From Flavobacteriales bacterium (GTDB taxonomy: Bacteria; Bacteroidota; Bacteroidia; Flavobacteriales_F; PHOS-HE28), in the NCBI GenBank assembly GCA_020635715.1, contig JACJZG010000001.1, forward strand, positions 62,001 through 126,000: a stretch of DNA of 64,000 bases. Reading direction: 5' to 3'. The position numbers were made by a program, and so were the translations under genes. Below, in pieces: positions 1-9,100 of the stretch (position 1 is its first letter; the number at the start of each line of letters is the position of its first letter). A model generated the notes under the pieces. The model made no database searches. It had not been told where the DNA came from and saw only the letters and a list, made by a program, of their open reading frames with translations.

Positions 1-1
1 C

Positions 2-721
2 AATACCGTTGTGCGGAACGGCTGGGTGACCAAGGTCGACTTCAGTGGTCCAGTACACAAGGTGTGGGTGGATGAGAAGACCGAGATCCATGCCGATGCG
101 GTGATCATCAGCACCGGGGCCAGCGCCAAGTGGCTCGGCCTACCGAACGAGATCCGCCTCCGCGACATCGGTGGTGGTGTGACGGCCTGTGCGGTGTGCG
201 ATGGCTTCTTCTACAAGGGTCAGACGGTGGTCCTCGTGGGCGCCGGGGACAGCGCGTGCGAGGAAGCCACCTACCTCGCCAAGCTGTGCCCCAAGGTGTA
301 CATGCTCGTTCGCAAGGATCACTTCCGCGCCAGCAAAGCCATGGTGCACCGCGTGGAGAACACGCCGAACATCGAGGTGCTCTTCAACACCGAGGTGAAG
401 GACGTGCTCGGCGACCAGACCGTTGAAGGTGTGCTCACCGTGAACAACAGGACAGGTGAGGAGCGCAAGCTCGACGTCACAGGCCTCTTCGTCGCCATCG
501 GCCACACACCGGCCACGGAGATCTTCAAGGGCCTGATCGACATGGATGATAGCGGCTACCTGAAGCATAAACCGGATAGCACCTACACCAATGTTCCCGG
601 TGTATTCGTGGCCGGCGATGCGGCGGACAAGGTCTACCGCCAGGCGGTGACCAGTGCGGGCAGTGGCTGCATGGCGGCGCTGGATGCCGAGCGCTGGCTG
701 GCGGCGCAGGGAAGGCACTGA
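2..721 (+). CDS. trxB: Thioredoxin reductase, C-terminal part (5' end off window)
   Basis: Flavoprotein that passes electrons from NADPH to thioredoxin in the cytoplasm. The frame is open to the left edge, so about 239 residues of a protein usually near 310-330 residues are present. Visible are the ATG-type linker (ISTGAS), the redox-active CxxC in ACAVCDG, the NADPH-binding glycine motif GAGDSACEEA, and the FAD-binding C-terminal motif GVFVAGDAAD followed by the RQAVTSAGSGCMAA helix. These are diagnostic of the bacterial low-molecular-weight TrxB family. The gene ends 5 bases before the stop of the convergent gene. The family call is firm; the true start lies outside the window. Confidence 0.95.
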   Translation, partial: NTVVRNGWVTKVDFSGPVHKVWVDEKTEIHADAVIISTGASAKWLGLPNEIRLRDIGGGVTACAVCDGFFYKGQTVVLVGAGDSACEEATYLAKLCPKVYMLVRKDHFRASKAMVHRVENTPNIEVLFNTEVKDVLGDQTVEGVLTVNNRTGEERKLDVTGLFVAIGHTPATEIFKGLIDMDDSGYLKHKPDSTYTNVPGVFVAGDAADKVYRQAVTSAGSGCMAALDAERWLAAQGRH

Positions 722-726
722 GGGGT

Positions 727-1659
727 TCACCCGATCACCCGCCAACCGCTGTACTCCAGGATGAAGCGGACGAGCTCCCGCTTCTTGAACGGGATGTCCC
801 AATCCCCGTCGTAATCAACGAGCGTCGGCACGAGCGCCCCATCGATCAGGGTGTTCTCCACACGGATCCTGATGTCGAAGTCGAGGAAGACGGAGACATG
901 CGCGATCCGATACTGGCGGGCGATGACGCTGTTGGTCACGTGATCGAACCAAGTGTCCATCGTCTTGATCACGGTGCGACCATCGCGGAACTCGGGCTTC
1001 GCCGATGCGCTGAAGACCCAGCATTGATGCCCGTTGCGCTCATCCGCCCGGATCTTGAAGTCGTACAATGGGGCCATGTCCTCATCGAACAGCGCGAGCT
1101 TGTGGCCGATGAAGGGTACGCTGGCGATCTCGCTTCCCGGATCGAACATGAACTTCTTCAGTTCACTCTTGTAGCGGTCGATCCGGCTGCCGCGCTCCAG
1201 TTCCAAGCGGCGTGAAGCCACCGTATTGTCCGCAACGAAACGCCCCTTTGGAAAGAAGACCTCATCATACATCTCCGCCGTGAGGTAGCGGAAGCTGCTG
1301 TCCCGGTCGCGCAGTCTCCCGGTCTCGTGCACGGTATCCAATTGCAGCCATACCACATCCGCGTCGCGGTGCAGGTTCCCCGTTCGGTAAAGGCTCGCTG
1401 TCTCCTTCTCGTTCTTCGCACGCACCTTCAATACGCTGCGCAATCGATGTGGATGATAACGGGTGTTGAGGAAGGCCTTGTGGAAGGTGGTGTCCTCCAT
1501 CACCCGCCGGATGAAGTCCTCCACATCGAAGCCTTCGCGCTGTGCGGTGATCACCACCTCATCCAATTCCACCCGCGTGGCGATGCGATCCACCTGGGCG
1601 ATGGCACAGGCATGCAGGAGGATGACCGGAACGACCGCGATGGCACGGATGGCCCACAT
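727..1659 (-). CDS. Secreted protein of unknown function, third gene of SGNH operon
   Basis: 310 residues beginning with a probable signal peptide (MWAIRAIAVVPVILLHACAIA, then Q). After it comes LDEVVITAQR, the kind of segment that follows carboxypeptidase-regulatory-like domains in Bacteroidota surface proteins, but the regulatory domain itself is absent here. The rest is rich in charged residues and aromatic pairs and has no motif I recognise. The ATG at 1659 is preferred over a TTG at 1665. The start lies 2 bases after the upstream stop, so it is translationally coupled to the gene before it. Likely periplasmic or outer-membrane associated; no enzymatic role can be claimed. Confidence 0.7.
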   Translation of the reverse strand: MWAIRAIAVVPVILLHACAIAQVDRIATRVELDEVVITAQREGFDVEDFIRRVMEDTTFHKAFLNTRYHPHRLRSVLKVRAKNEKETASLYRTGNLHRDADVVWLQLDTVHETGRLRDRDSSFRYLTAEMYDEVFFPKGRFVADNTVASRRLELERGSRIDRYKSELKKFMFDPGSEIASVPFIGHKLALFDEDMAPLYDFKIRADERNGHQCWVFSASAKPEFRDGRTVIKTMDTWFDHVTNSVIARQYRIAHVSVFLDFDIRIRVENTLIDGALVPTLVDYDGDWDIPFKKRELVRFILEYSGWRVIG

Positions 1660-1661
1660 GG

Positions 1662-2429
1662 TCAATGCCGGCGCGTTGGCCCCAGGCTTGAGTACAGCTC
1701 GTACTTCCGCTTGATGTAGACCAGGAACTCGTACTGCGTCAATCCCTTGATCACCTCGTCCGGCACGCTGCAGAACTCGATGAAATCATCGAAGGCATCG
1801 GGGCTCAGCTTGATGATGTCATATTCCACGTACTTGTGGAGCAGTTCCTGCAGGATCGCTCGCTTCCGGTCCTCGTTCTCCAGTTCGGCAACCAGTCGTT
1901 TGCTGCGTTCACGACGGCTGAACTCCTGGTAGAGCGCCGTGATCGGGCTCTGGAAGGCGTTCACCGTGGTCAGCTTGTAGTCCGAAGGCTTGTAGCCGAG
2001 CTTCTCAATGTCCGCCTGGATCTGTTTCAAAGTCCGCTCCGGCAGGATCTCCACCTCGGCCAGCTGCACCTTCAGCGGGACCAGGCGGATCCGTACGTCG
2101 TAGATGGCCCGCTCCACACTGTCCTTCAGGCAGAGGATCCCCGTATGGTGGCCGATCGAACCGATCATCAGCGTATCCGTCCGCAGGGCCTGCACCGTGA
2201 ACGAACCGTCAGCGTTCCCGAAGGTGCCCGTGCGCGTCCGCTTGTTCACGATCATCAGGTCGTAGTAAGTATGCTGATCGGAACTGGTGATCACCTTGCC
2301 GTGGATGGTGACCGGTTCCTGTGCATGAGCGCCGAGCATGGCGCCGATGCACAGGACGAGAAGGAGGTGGCGCTGCACGGGGTCGAAGTTACCGCGTGGT
2401 AATAGCGAAAAGCGTTCCAACCGCTTCAC
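1662..2429 (-). CDS. Carboxypeptidase-regulatory-like domain protein, secreted
   Basis: 255 residues. A signal peptide ends near GAHAQ (about residue 37), followed by a beta-sandwich domain typical of CarboxypepD_reg-like modules: VTIHGKV, then YYDLMIVNKRT, GTFGNADGSFTV, and LMIGSIGHHTG. The C-terminal half is helical and basic (QEFSRRERSKR), with no recognisable catalytic motif. The start codon is GTG at 2429 and overlaps the upstream stop as GTGA; an internal GTG near residue 18 would leave just a signal peptide and is an alternative. In Bacteroidota this domain sits in outer-membrane or periplasmic proteins. It lies between an SGNH hydrolase and another secreted protein in one operon. Confidence 0.7.
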   Translation of the reverse strand: MKRLERFSLLPRGNFDPVQRHLLLVLCIGAMLGAHAQEPVTIHGKVITSSDQHTYYDLMIVNKRTRTGTFGNADGSFTVQALRTDTLMIGSIGHHTGILCLKDSVERAIYDVRIRLVPLKVQLAEVEILPERTLKQIQADIEKLGYKPSDYKLTTVNAFQSPITALYQEFSRRERSKRLVAELENEDRKRAILQELLHKYVEYDIIKLSPDAFDDFIEFCSVPDEVIKGLTQYEFLVYIKRKYELYSSLGPTRRH

Positions 2430-3361
2430 GGCTGGGGCACCAGATCATCCTCCGTGATCGCCTGGAACAGGATATCCGCCATCCGCCGCTGCCCGGCATC
2501 ATCCGGATGGATCCGGTCCCGCAGTTCATCCTCCCGCGCACCATGGTCCAGGTCCATCACCAAGGGAATGCCCACCTCGCGTGCGAAGCGGATGATCTCC
2601 TGCCCCTGCTCGTTGTACGCACCGGCCTTGATCTCGCTCCGTTCCGCGTGCAGGTAGATGAAGAAGGGTATTCCTCGTGCATCCGCGTATCGCTTCAATG
2701 CGAGGAAGCCCGGGTTGAAGCCTTCCCCACCCTTGTCGATCCCCAGTTCCTCATCCGTGGTGGCGGGTTGCTTCACGAACCTCGGCAGCACATACCGATC
2801 GATCAGTTCCACCACGGCGCTCGCATATTGCTTCGCTGGGAAGTGCTTGCGGACACCCACCACCTGCTTGAAGCTCATGTTGTCATGCGCGTCGTGCGAG
2901 CTTGCCACGAGCAGCAGTGCCGCGGACTTCGGAAGGGTCGTGTTCGCCAGGTAAGCCGCGCAGTTGTCCGGCCCCCAGCTTCCGGCGCTGATGTTCAATA
3001 CCTGCACTTCGCGCCCCCAGACCTGCGAGAGCTGGGCGGAGAGGATGGTCGTGGCCAGCGAATCATTGTCCGCGAGTGATCCTCCGTTGATCACCGAATC
3101 CCCGCAGCCCAGAATGACCACGGCATTGCTGTCCGGCTCCTCCGAGCGCATCGAGAGCGAGTTGTACGCGATATGCCGCCCGAAGCGATGCCTGTCCTGC
3201 GAAGGCTGGGCGATGTACTCATAGTGTGGATCCGCACGCATCAGCACCGCGTCACCGAATCCGAAGCCGAAGCGAAGGACGATCTCGGTGGTCGCGAACA
3301 GGACCAGGCCGATCAACATCCACCTTATCCACTTCCGTCCTGGACGAAGGCCACTCGACAT
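2426..3361 (-). CDS. Membrane-anchored SGNH/GDSL-type hydrolase
   Basis: 311 residues. One N-terminal transmembrane segment (WMLIGLVLFATTEIVLRFGF) puts the rest outside the cytoplasm. The block I serine motif appears as VVILGCGDSV and block V as DRIHPDDAG, giving Ser and Asp/His of an SGNH catalytic triad; VLNISAGSWGPDN matches the block II/III region. Such enzymes usually remove or transfer acyl groups on glycans or lipids; the substrate here is unknown. ATG at 3361 is chosen because a longer frame would run into the rnpB terminator. A near-consensus box TACCTTCG lies just upstream. First gene of a three-gene operon. Confidence 0.8.
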   Translation of the reverse strand: MSSGLRPGRKWIRWMLIGLVLFATTEIVLRFGFGFGDAVLMRADPHYEYIAQPSQDRHRFGRHIAYNSLSMRSEEPDSNAVVILGCGDSVINGGSLADNDSLATTILSAQLSQVWGREVQVLNISAGSWGPDNCAAYLANTTLPKSAALLLVASSHDAHDNMSFKQVVGVRKHFPAKQYASAVVELIDRYVLPRFVKQPATTDEELGIDKGGEGFNPGFLALKRYADARGIPFFIYLHAERSEIKAGAYNEQGQEIIRFAREVGIPLVMDLDHGAREDELRDRIHPDDAGQRRMADILFQAITEDDLVPQP

Positions 3362-3399
3362 GGTGGCCGAAGGTAGCGGCCGGGTGCCTGTGGAAAGGC

Positions 3400-3433
3400 G
3401 AAGGGCCCTTCCACATTCGCGGAAAGGCCCTTC
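3400..3433 (-). terminator. Hairpin 3' of rnpB, probable terminator
   Basis: Inverted arms GAAGGGCC at 3400-3407 and GGCCCTTC at 3426-3433 form an 8-bp stem directly after the 3' end of the RNase P RNA on the minus strand. Only a weak pyrimidine tract follows, so efficiency is uncertain. Confidence 0.5.
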
Positions 3434-3442
3434 ATTCAAGGT

Positions 3443-3878
3443 CCTGTGCATCTATAAGCCGGGTTCTGTATCCGCCGGAGCAGACCTCCACCATCTATCT
3501 AGCCCCGCCGTCACCAACGGGGTCCATCGACCTACCCTCCGCGCTCCAACTGGTGTTGGAAGGACGGGCTTTCCTCGTCCCGGCGATACGGGACGCACGG
3601 TATACATGGTCTTTCAGCGCGTGAGGTTTACCAAGCCGCCCTGTCACCAGAACGCTGGTGCGCTCTTACCGCACCTTTTCATCCTTGCCTCGCCGAAGCC
3701 TTCGCGAAGGCAGGCCTTCACTGTGGATCCAACGATCGGCGGTCTCCCTTTCTGCGGCACTTTCTGTGGACGACCCGTTCCCAGATCGCCCCCTTCCCGT
3801 TAGGAAGCACGCTGCCCTACGCTGCCCGGACTTTCCTCTCTCCGCCTCGCGGCGGACAGCGGTGGAGCGATGCACAGG
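3443..3878 (-). ncRNA. rnpB: RNase P RNA (class A)
   Basis: Catalytic RNA that trims tRNA 5' leaders. On the minus strand the conserved core GAGGAAAGTCCGGGC lies at 3838-3824 and the matching 3' core ACAGAACCCGGCTTA at 3469-3455. The two ends pair perfectly as helix P1: CCTGTGCATC (3878-3869) with GATGCACAGG (3452-3443). The resulting length of about 436 bases is within the range of bacterial RNase P RNAs. Several open frames cross this region but none is a credible gene. TTTG lies five bases upstream of the inferred 5' end, as expected for a Bacteroidota promoter box. Confidence 0.95.
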
Positions 3879-3911
3879 ATGTCAAAGAACGCGGCCATTC
3901 CGGCCGGTCCA

Positions 3912-4502
3912 TTACGATCGATGACGGATGATCTCCACCTCGGTGGCGCCCGATCCATAGCGCGACATGTTCGCGTCGTGGAAACGCACCCCGTCATAAT
4001 ACTGCAACATCCGTCGCACCTCTTCCCGCAGGATACCCTCGCCAACGCCGTGGATAACGATGAGCTTGCGCTTGCCATCACGGATCGCGGCTTCCAGGGC
4101 GCGCTCGAAATACGCGAGCTGGTAGCTCAATTTCTCGCCATCGCTCAAGCGACCTTCATCCTCGACCAGCTCGTGCAGGTGCAGATCCACTTCGGCCACG
4201 CTGTTGTCCTCCGGACGCTTCGGTGTCTTTCCGGGCCGCAGGTCGCCCTTCTTCTTCCGACGCCTTTCATCCAAGGCATCGTTGGCCGCCACCATGCCGG
4301 CTTGATGGTCGCTCACGCGATACGCCTGCTGAAGCCGGCCCTTGTCGTGTAGGACCAACTCCCGCGCAGCACGCTCGAGTACGAATCCGTCATCCGTGCG
4401 GATGCGGACCCTGCCCGGTGCGAGCACATCCAGTACCACACCGCCGCCCACCTCGTCCACGAAGGCGACGCGGTCCCCCTTGTTCAAGCGCGGTGCGGAC
4501 AT
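3912..4502 (-). CDS. Smr-domain protein (DUF2027-like N-terminus)
   Basis: 196 residues. The C-terminal third is an Smr (small MutS-related) domain: VDLHLHEL, then KLIVIHGVGEGILREEVRRML, and YGSGATEVEI at the end. The HGVGxG loop and DLH motif are the family's nuclease-type residues. The N-terminus (NKGDRVAFVDEVGGGVVLDV) resembles the small beta-barrel found before Smr in Bacteroidota. A charged linker (RRRKKKGDLRPGKTPKRPED) joins them. Nucleic-acid binding or nicking is likely from the family; the cellular role is not known. ATG at 4502 is preferred; a TATTTTTG box ends four bases before it. Divergent from the NUDIX gene. Confidence 0.85.
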   Translation of the reverse strand: MSAPRLNKGDRVAFVDEVGGGVVLDVLAPGRVRIRTDDGFVLERAARELVLHDKGRLQQAYRVSDHQAGMVAANDALDERRRKKKGDLRPGKTPKRPEDNSVAEVDLHLHELVEDEGRLSDGEKLSYQLAYFERALEAAIRDGKRKLIVIHGVGEGILREEVRRMLQYYDGVRFHDANMSRYGSGATEVEIIRHRS

Positions 4503-4506
4503 GGCG

Positions 4507-4514
4507 CAAAAATA
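4507..4514 (-). promoter_or_regulatory. TAnnTTTG-type -7 box before the Smr gene
   Basis: TATTTTTG on the minus strand, ending four bases before the ATG at 4502. It matches the Bacteroidota sigma-factor -7 consensus; the close spacing would give a nearly leaderless mRNA. No clear -33 TTG was found. Confidence 0.4.
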
Positions 4515-4548
4515 GGTGGCCGCCCATGGCCGCACTATGTTCGTGGCC

Positions 4549-5109
4549 ATGGAGGAACGTGGACCCTGGAAGACCATCAGCGTGGAGGAGCGGTATAGTA
4601 CACCGTGGATCGCGGTGAGCCATCATGATGTGATCGACCCCAGTGGAAGGCCGGGCATCTACGGGGTCATCCATTTCAAGAACCTGGCCGTGGGCATTGT
4701 GCCGCTGGATGCCGAGCTCAACACGTGGATCGTGGGCCAGTACCGTTATCCGCTCGGCGTGTACAGCTGGGAGATCCCCGAAGGTGGCGGCCGGCGCGAC
4801 CTTCCACCGATCGAGAGCGCTCAGCGCGAGTTGCGCGAAGAGGTCGGTATCGAGGCGGCGCGATGGACCAGGATCCTGCACATGGACCTGAGCAATTCGG
4901 CGAGCGACGAAGAGGCCATCCTGTTCGTGGCTCAGGACCTCACCTTCTTCGAACCGGAGCCGGACCACAACGAAGAGCTCGCCATGCGCAAACTTCCCTT
5001 CGAGGAACTCTACGGCATGGTCCGGCGCGGGGAGATCCGGGACAGCTTGACCGTGGCCGCAGTGATGAAGGTGAAACTGATGCTGCTGGATGGCAGCCTG
5101 AAGCCCTAG
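4549..5109 (+). CDS. NUDIX hydrolase, ADP-ribose pyrophosphatase-like
   Basis: 186 residues. The NUDIX helix reads ESAQRELREEVGI, preceded by WEIPEGGGRR, the arrangement of ADP-ribose/nucleoside-diphosphate-sugar pyrophosphatases; the first Glu of the strict box is shifted by the GGGRRDLPP loop variant. VGQYRYPLG is the usual strand before it. The predicted reaction is hydrolysis of a nucleoside diphosphate linked to a sugar or other group, with Mg2+, in the cytoplasm. Start at ATG 4549; an in-frame ATG at 4537 is possible. The stop overlaps the stop of the convergent DUF2279 gene by four bases (CTAG). Confidence 0.85.
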   Translation: MEERGPWKTISVEERYSTPWIAVSHHDVIDPSGRPGIYGVIHFKNLAVGIVPLDAELNTWIVGQYRYPLGVYSWEIPEGGGRRDLPPIESAQRELREEVGIEAARWTRILHMDLSNSASDEEAILFVAQDLTFFEPEPDHNEELAMRKLPFEELYGMVRRGEIRDSLTVAAVMKVKLMLLDGSLKP

Positions 5110-6038
5110 AAAACGATGCCGTGGAAGAGAACGCGTCCGTTGGAGCGTACCTCCATGCCGGGAAGTGGCACCTTGATCCCGTTCAGGACGAAAAGCACCG
5201 TGCGCACGAAAGAAGAACCCGAAGGGATGCGCGTAAGGTCAACGTCCGGGGCCAGGTAATATTGGCGGAAGCGACCATCGTCGGGGGCTTTGAACGCCGT
5301 TACCATCTGCTCCGCCCCGTAGCCTAGAGCCAGGTTCAGCCATGGCGGTATGCCTCTCCCCAGGCGGAAACGCTCCAGGTTGGCGCTCAGCCAGATGGTC
5401 TGGCCGTTATAGTCCTTCAGGATCCGCTCCCCCAGGCTTTCGCCCAGCAGATCCGGACGTTGAGCCGCAAAGGGCGAAAGATGTGCCGAGAGCTTCGGGG
5501 TGATCCGTTGTTCGCCCCACATGACCTGCTGGCCCATGAAAAGCCCAGCCCCGGACACGTTGGCCGCCATATCGCTCCAGGAGAAGCCCCAGCCTGCCGA
5601 GGTCCCGTCCAGCACTTCCACTCCCGTCAGGAAGATGAGCCCCAGGCTTCCACCTACCAGTACCGCTTCCTTCGAACTGGTGCCGCAGCGGCTCCAGGCA
5701 GCATGGCCCCAGTTGCCCAGCGTATAGGCACTGAAGAAATGGCCCGCCTTGTCCATCTGTAGCCATTCCTGGGAATCATCGAACGAATGGAACGCAGACC
5801 GGTCATATTGCGTATACCACGCCCCGTTGAGCAGTGCCAGTCCAGCAACCATGGAACCACCTGAAAGCAAAGCTGTTGTGAGACGACAGGAGGCCACCTT
5901 TTCGGGGGTACGCACGTCTTGGGTCCAGGTGTCCGGGGCCTCCAAGGTGCTTGGGGGTTCCTGTGCCCACCCCTTACCCACGGTCGCCACCAGCAGCCAG
6001 AGCACAGAGAACCAAGCACTTCCGCGAACCCTGACCAT
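5106..6038 (-). CDS. DUF2279-family membrane protein
   Basis: 310 residues with an N-terminal signal sequence ending around GKGWAQ. It carries the DUF2279 pattern: MDKAGHFFSAYTLGNWG, then GGSLGLIFLTGVEVLDG, TSAGWGFSWSDMAANVSGA. Several hydrophobic stretches suggest membrane association. The family is widespread in Bacteroidota, unannotated in function, and related to predicted periplasmic proteins of the YfiM type. The Lys/His/Asp/Asp pattern could bind metal, but that is inference. ATG at 6038 is chosen from the signal peptide; a TACCTTTG box lies six bases upstream. Confidence 0.8.
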   Translation of the reverse strand: MVRVRGSAWFSVLWLLVATVGKGWAQEPPSTLEAPDTWTQDVRTPEKVASCRLTTALLSGGSMVAGLALLNGAWYTQYDRSAFHSFDDSQEWLQMDKAGHFFSAYTLGNWGHAAWSRCGTSSKEAVLVGGSLGLIFLTGVEVLDGTSAGWGFSWSDMAANVSGAGLFMGQQVMWGEQRITPKLSAHLSPFAAQRPDLLGESLGERILKDYNGQTIWLSANLERFRLGRGIPPWLNLALGYGAEQMVTAFKAPDDGRFRQYYLAPDVDLTRIPSGSSFVRTVLFVLNGIKVPLPGMEVRSNGRVLFHGIVF

Positions 6039-6044
6039 GCGTAA

Positions 6045-6052
6045 CAAAGGTA
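6045..6052 (-). promoter_or_regulatory. TACCTTTG -7 box before the DUF2279 gene
   Basis: Exact match to TAnnTTTG on the minus strand, 6 bases before ATG 6038. It forms a divergent pair with the box at 6072-6079. No convincing -33 element. Confidence 0.45.
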
Positions 6053-6071
6053 GTCTCAACGGCCTTGGTCG

Positions 6072-6079
6072 TACCTTTG
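6072..6079 (+). promoter_or_regulatory. TACCTTTG -7 box before the FG-GAP gene
   Basis: Exact match to TAnnTTTG on the plus strand, 55 bases before the TTG start at 6135, predicting a leader of roughly 50 bases. Confidence 0.45.
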
Positions 6080-6134
6080 TGGGCTTGTCGGATCGCATGA
6101 CCGACCCTCCAGTACCCCGGTTGAATCATCTCCA

Positions 6135-9100
6135 TTGAAGCACTTCGTCACCGCTCTACTTTTCCTGATCGGGAGCACGCCGATGATCGGTGCTGCCGAT
6201 CCGACCAGTGATGCGGTGCCCGAAGGGATGTTGGTGCGCGATGGTGACGCCCGGTTCGTGGCCTGGTCCCCCATGTCCGACCACATGGCGACCATCCTCC
6301 CAGGGGATCTGATCCTGCGTGGTCCCATCGCAGCACCCGTTTGGGAGACAAGGCTCACCCTTCGTGGCCTTGGACGCCAGGGTGTGCTCACTGTGCCTTG
6401 GACCGGTGGCCGTGGGCAAGCAACAGATACTTCCGTGACCTGGAGCGACGCCTCTTGCCAGGTGCTCTATCATCTGCTTCCCGAAGGCCTTCGGCAGGAC
6501 TTCCGCATCTCGGAGCCGTTGCCGGGTGCTGGCCCGCTCATGGTCACCTTGGACCTGCACACCGATCTGTGCCCGGTCGTGCACGCCACGGACATCGACT
6601 TCCTTGACCAGCAAGGCAGCTTCGTTCATACCTACCGCGGGCTCAAGGCCTGGGACGCATGCGACCGACCATTGTCAGCATGGTTCGATTGGAATGGCAC
6701 CGACCACACGCTCCGCATCCTGGTGGATGACAAGGATGCGACCTACCCGGTGATGGTCGATCCCGTGAGCACCACGGTGAACCGACTGCTCAGTTCGCCC
6801 GGGGTGAACAAATACGGCCGTTGCGTGGCCTCCGCCGGTGATCTGAACGGCGACGGCTATTCGGATGTGGTGGTGGGGGCGCCTGCGGACAACAGCACGG
6901 GGACCACGATACCCGGGGCGGCCTATGTCTACTACGGTAGCGCCAGTGGCATTGGCGCTGCTCCTGACGTGACGCTCACCTCTGGCGTGGCAGGGCTGGC
7001 TGATAACTTCGGATTGGGTGTTGATGGCGCTGGCGATGTGAACGGAGATGGATACGAGGATCTGATCGTTGGGGCCTCCTCCTGGAACAACAACGCAGCT
7101 ACCGCCAACGAAGGTGCGGTCTTTGTCTATCATGGTTCGGCGACCGGGATATCGACCATACCCTCGGCCGTTCTTGAGACCAATACCTCGGCGAGCTACA
7201 TGGGCTCCAGTGTGGCGGGACTCGGGGACATCAACGGAGACGGCTTCAGCGACATCGCGGCTGGAGGCTGGCTCGCAGCCTACCCAATCACTAGTACTGG
7301 TGAAGGTGCAGTCTGGGTCTTCCTCGGCTCGGCGACCGGGCTCAACCCTGTCTTCCGCCATCGGCTGGAACAGAATTTCGGTTCTGCGCAATTCGGCTAC
7401 GCGATCGCAGGTGCCGGGGATGTGAACGGGGATGGATACAACGATCTGGTGGTCGGAGCACATAAGATCAGAATTCCAACTGCTGGCCCTATCACTGGTG
7501 GCATATACGTTTACCGCGGTTCTGCTAACGTCTTCGGCGGAGGCCTCAACCCCGCGGCCTCGCAGGTCTTTACCACCACGGCCTACTCCACTCGCAATAG
7601 CTGGTCGGTCGCCTCGGCGGGTGATGTCAACGGCGATGGTTACAGCGATGTGATCGTCAGTGACTGGCAGGACAACATCGGTGGTCAGGCGTTCGAAGGA
7701 GTTGCCTTCGTTTTCCACGGCTCGAGCACGGGCTTGAACACGGTGCCCGCCACCATCCTGGAAGGTGGGTCCGCCAACCTGTACTTCGGCATGAGCGCGG
7801 CCGCAGCTGGTGACGTGAACGGCGATGGATACAGCGATGTCCTCATCGGATGCACCCAATTCACCAACGGCCAGAGCAATGAAGGGGCCGCATTCCTCCA
7901 CCTTGGATCACCCACAGGGATCAATTCCTCCGCGTTCATACGGTATGAGCCCAATGTGGCCAATGCAGGTATGGGCGAATGGGTCAATACGGCCGGCGAT
8001 GTGAACGGCGACGGTTACAGCGATATGATCATTGGTGCTCCTGGAACCGGTGGTGGTCGAGCGTACATCTACCATGGAGGCACCTACAACGTGAGCACCA
8101 CCCCAACGCTCACCCGAGCTGCCGGGGTGGCCAATGCGCAATTGGGCCGCTCCGTGGCCAATGCCGGAGATGTGAACGGTGATGGGTATTCGGACCTGGT
8201 GGTCGGGGCCCCGAACGCTTCCAATGGTCAGGCTGGTGAAGGCCTGGCATATATCCACTACGGCAGTATCAACGGTCCCTCCGTGGCCCCCTCCCTGACC
8301 CTGGAAACCAATATCGCCGGCGCGGCCTTCGGTACGAGCGTGGCCAGTGCCGGTGATGTGAACGGCGATGGGTATGCCGATGTGGTGATCGGTGCTCCAT
8401 TGAGCAACGGCGTGGGGAACGCATACATCTTTCATGGCAGCGCCGGCGGCCTTAGCACCACACCTGCATTGACCCTTACCGGTACCTCAGGCTCCGAATT
8501 CGGCGCCGCCGTGTTCAAGGCGGGTGATCACAACGCTGATGGATACTCCGATGTCATGGTCGGAGCCCCCGGCAACGACCAGGTGTTCATCTATCCAGGT
8601 TCCGCTGCCGGCCTTGATCCCACACCGGTCGTTTTCAGCTCTCCCATACCGGGCAGCCGTTTTGGTGCTGCGGTCTGCACCGCTGGTGACGTGAATGGTG
8701 ATGGCTTCTCCGATATGATCGTGGGAGCACCCGAAACGTCCAATGGCCAGGCCAATGAAGGACGAGTGTACGTATACAAAGGGGCGTTGCTCACCCTGCC
8801 AACGGCACCCATGTTCTTTGATGAGAGCAATTTCACCGGGCGCCGGATGGGAACCTCGGTAGCTGGCATTGGAGACGTGAACGGCGACGGCTTCTTCGAC
8901 GTGGCGTGCGGGGCTCCCTTCGCAAGTGGCCCTGAGGTCAACGAAGGATTCCTCCATGTTTACTACGGCGGGTCTATACCGACCGGATTCGTGGGAAGTA
9001 CCATCCTTCAGGGCAATGTGGTAGGCGCCCTATTGGGCTCCAGCGTGGCGGAAGCAGGGGACGTCAATGGTGATGGGTATGCCGATATGACCACCGGTGC

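Noticed and set aside
3288..3924. Open frames on both strands
   Set aside because: Covered by the RNase P RNA, its terminator and flanking non-coding sequence.
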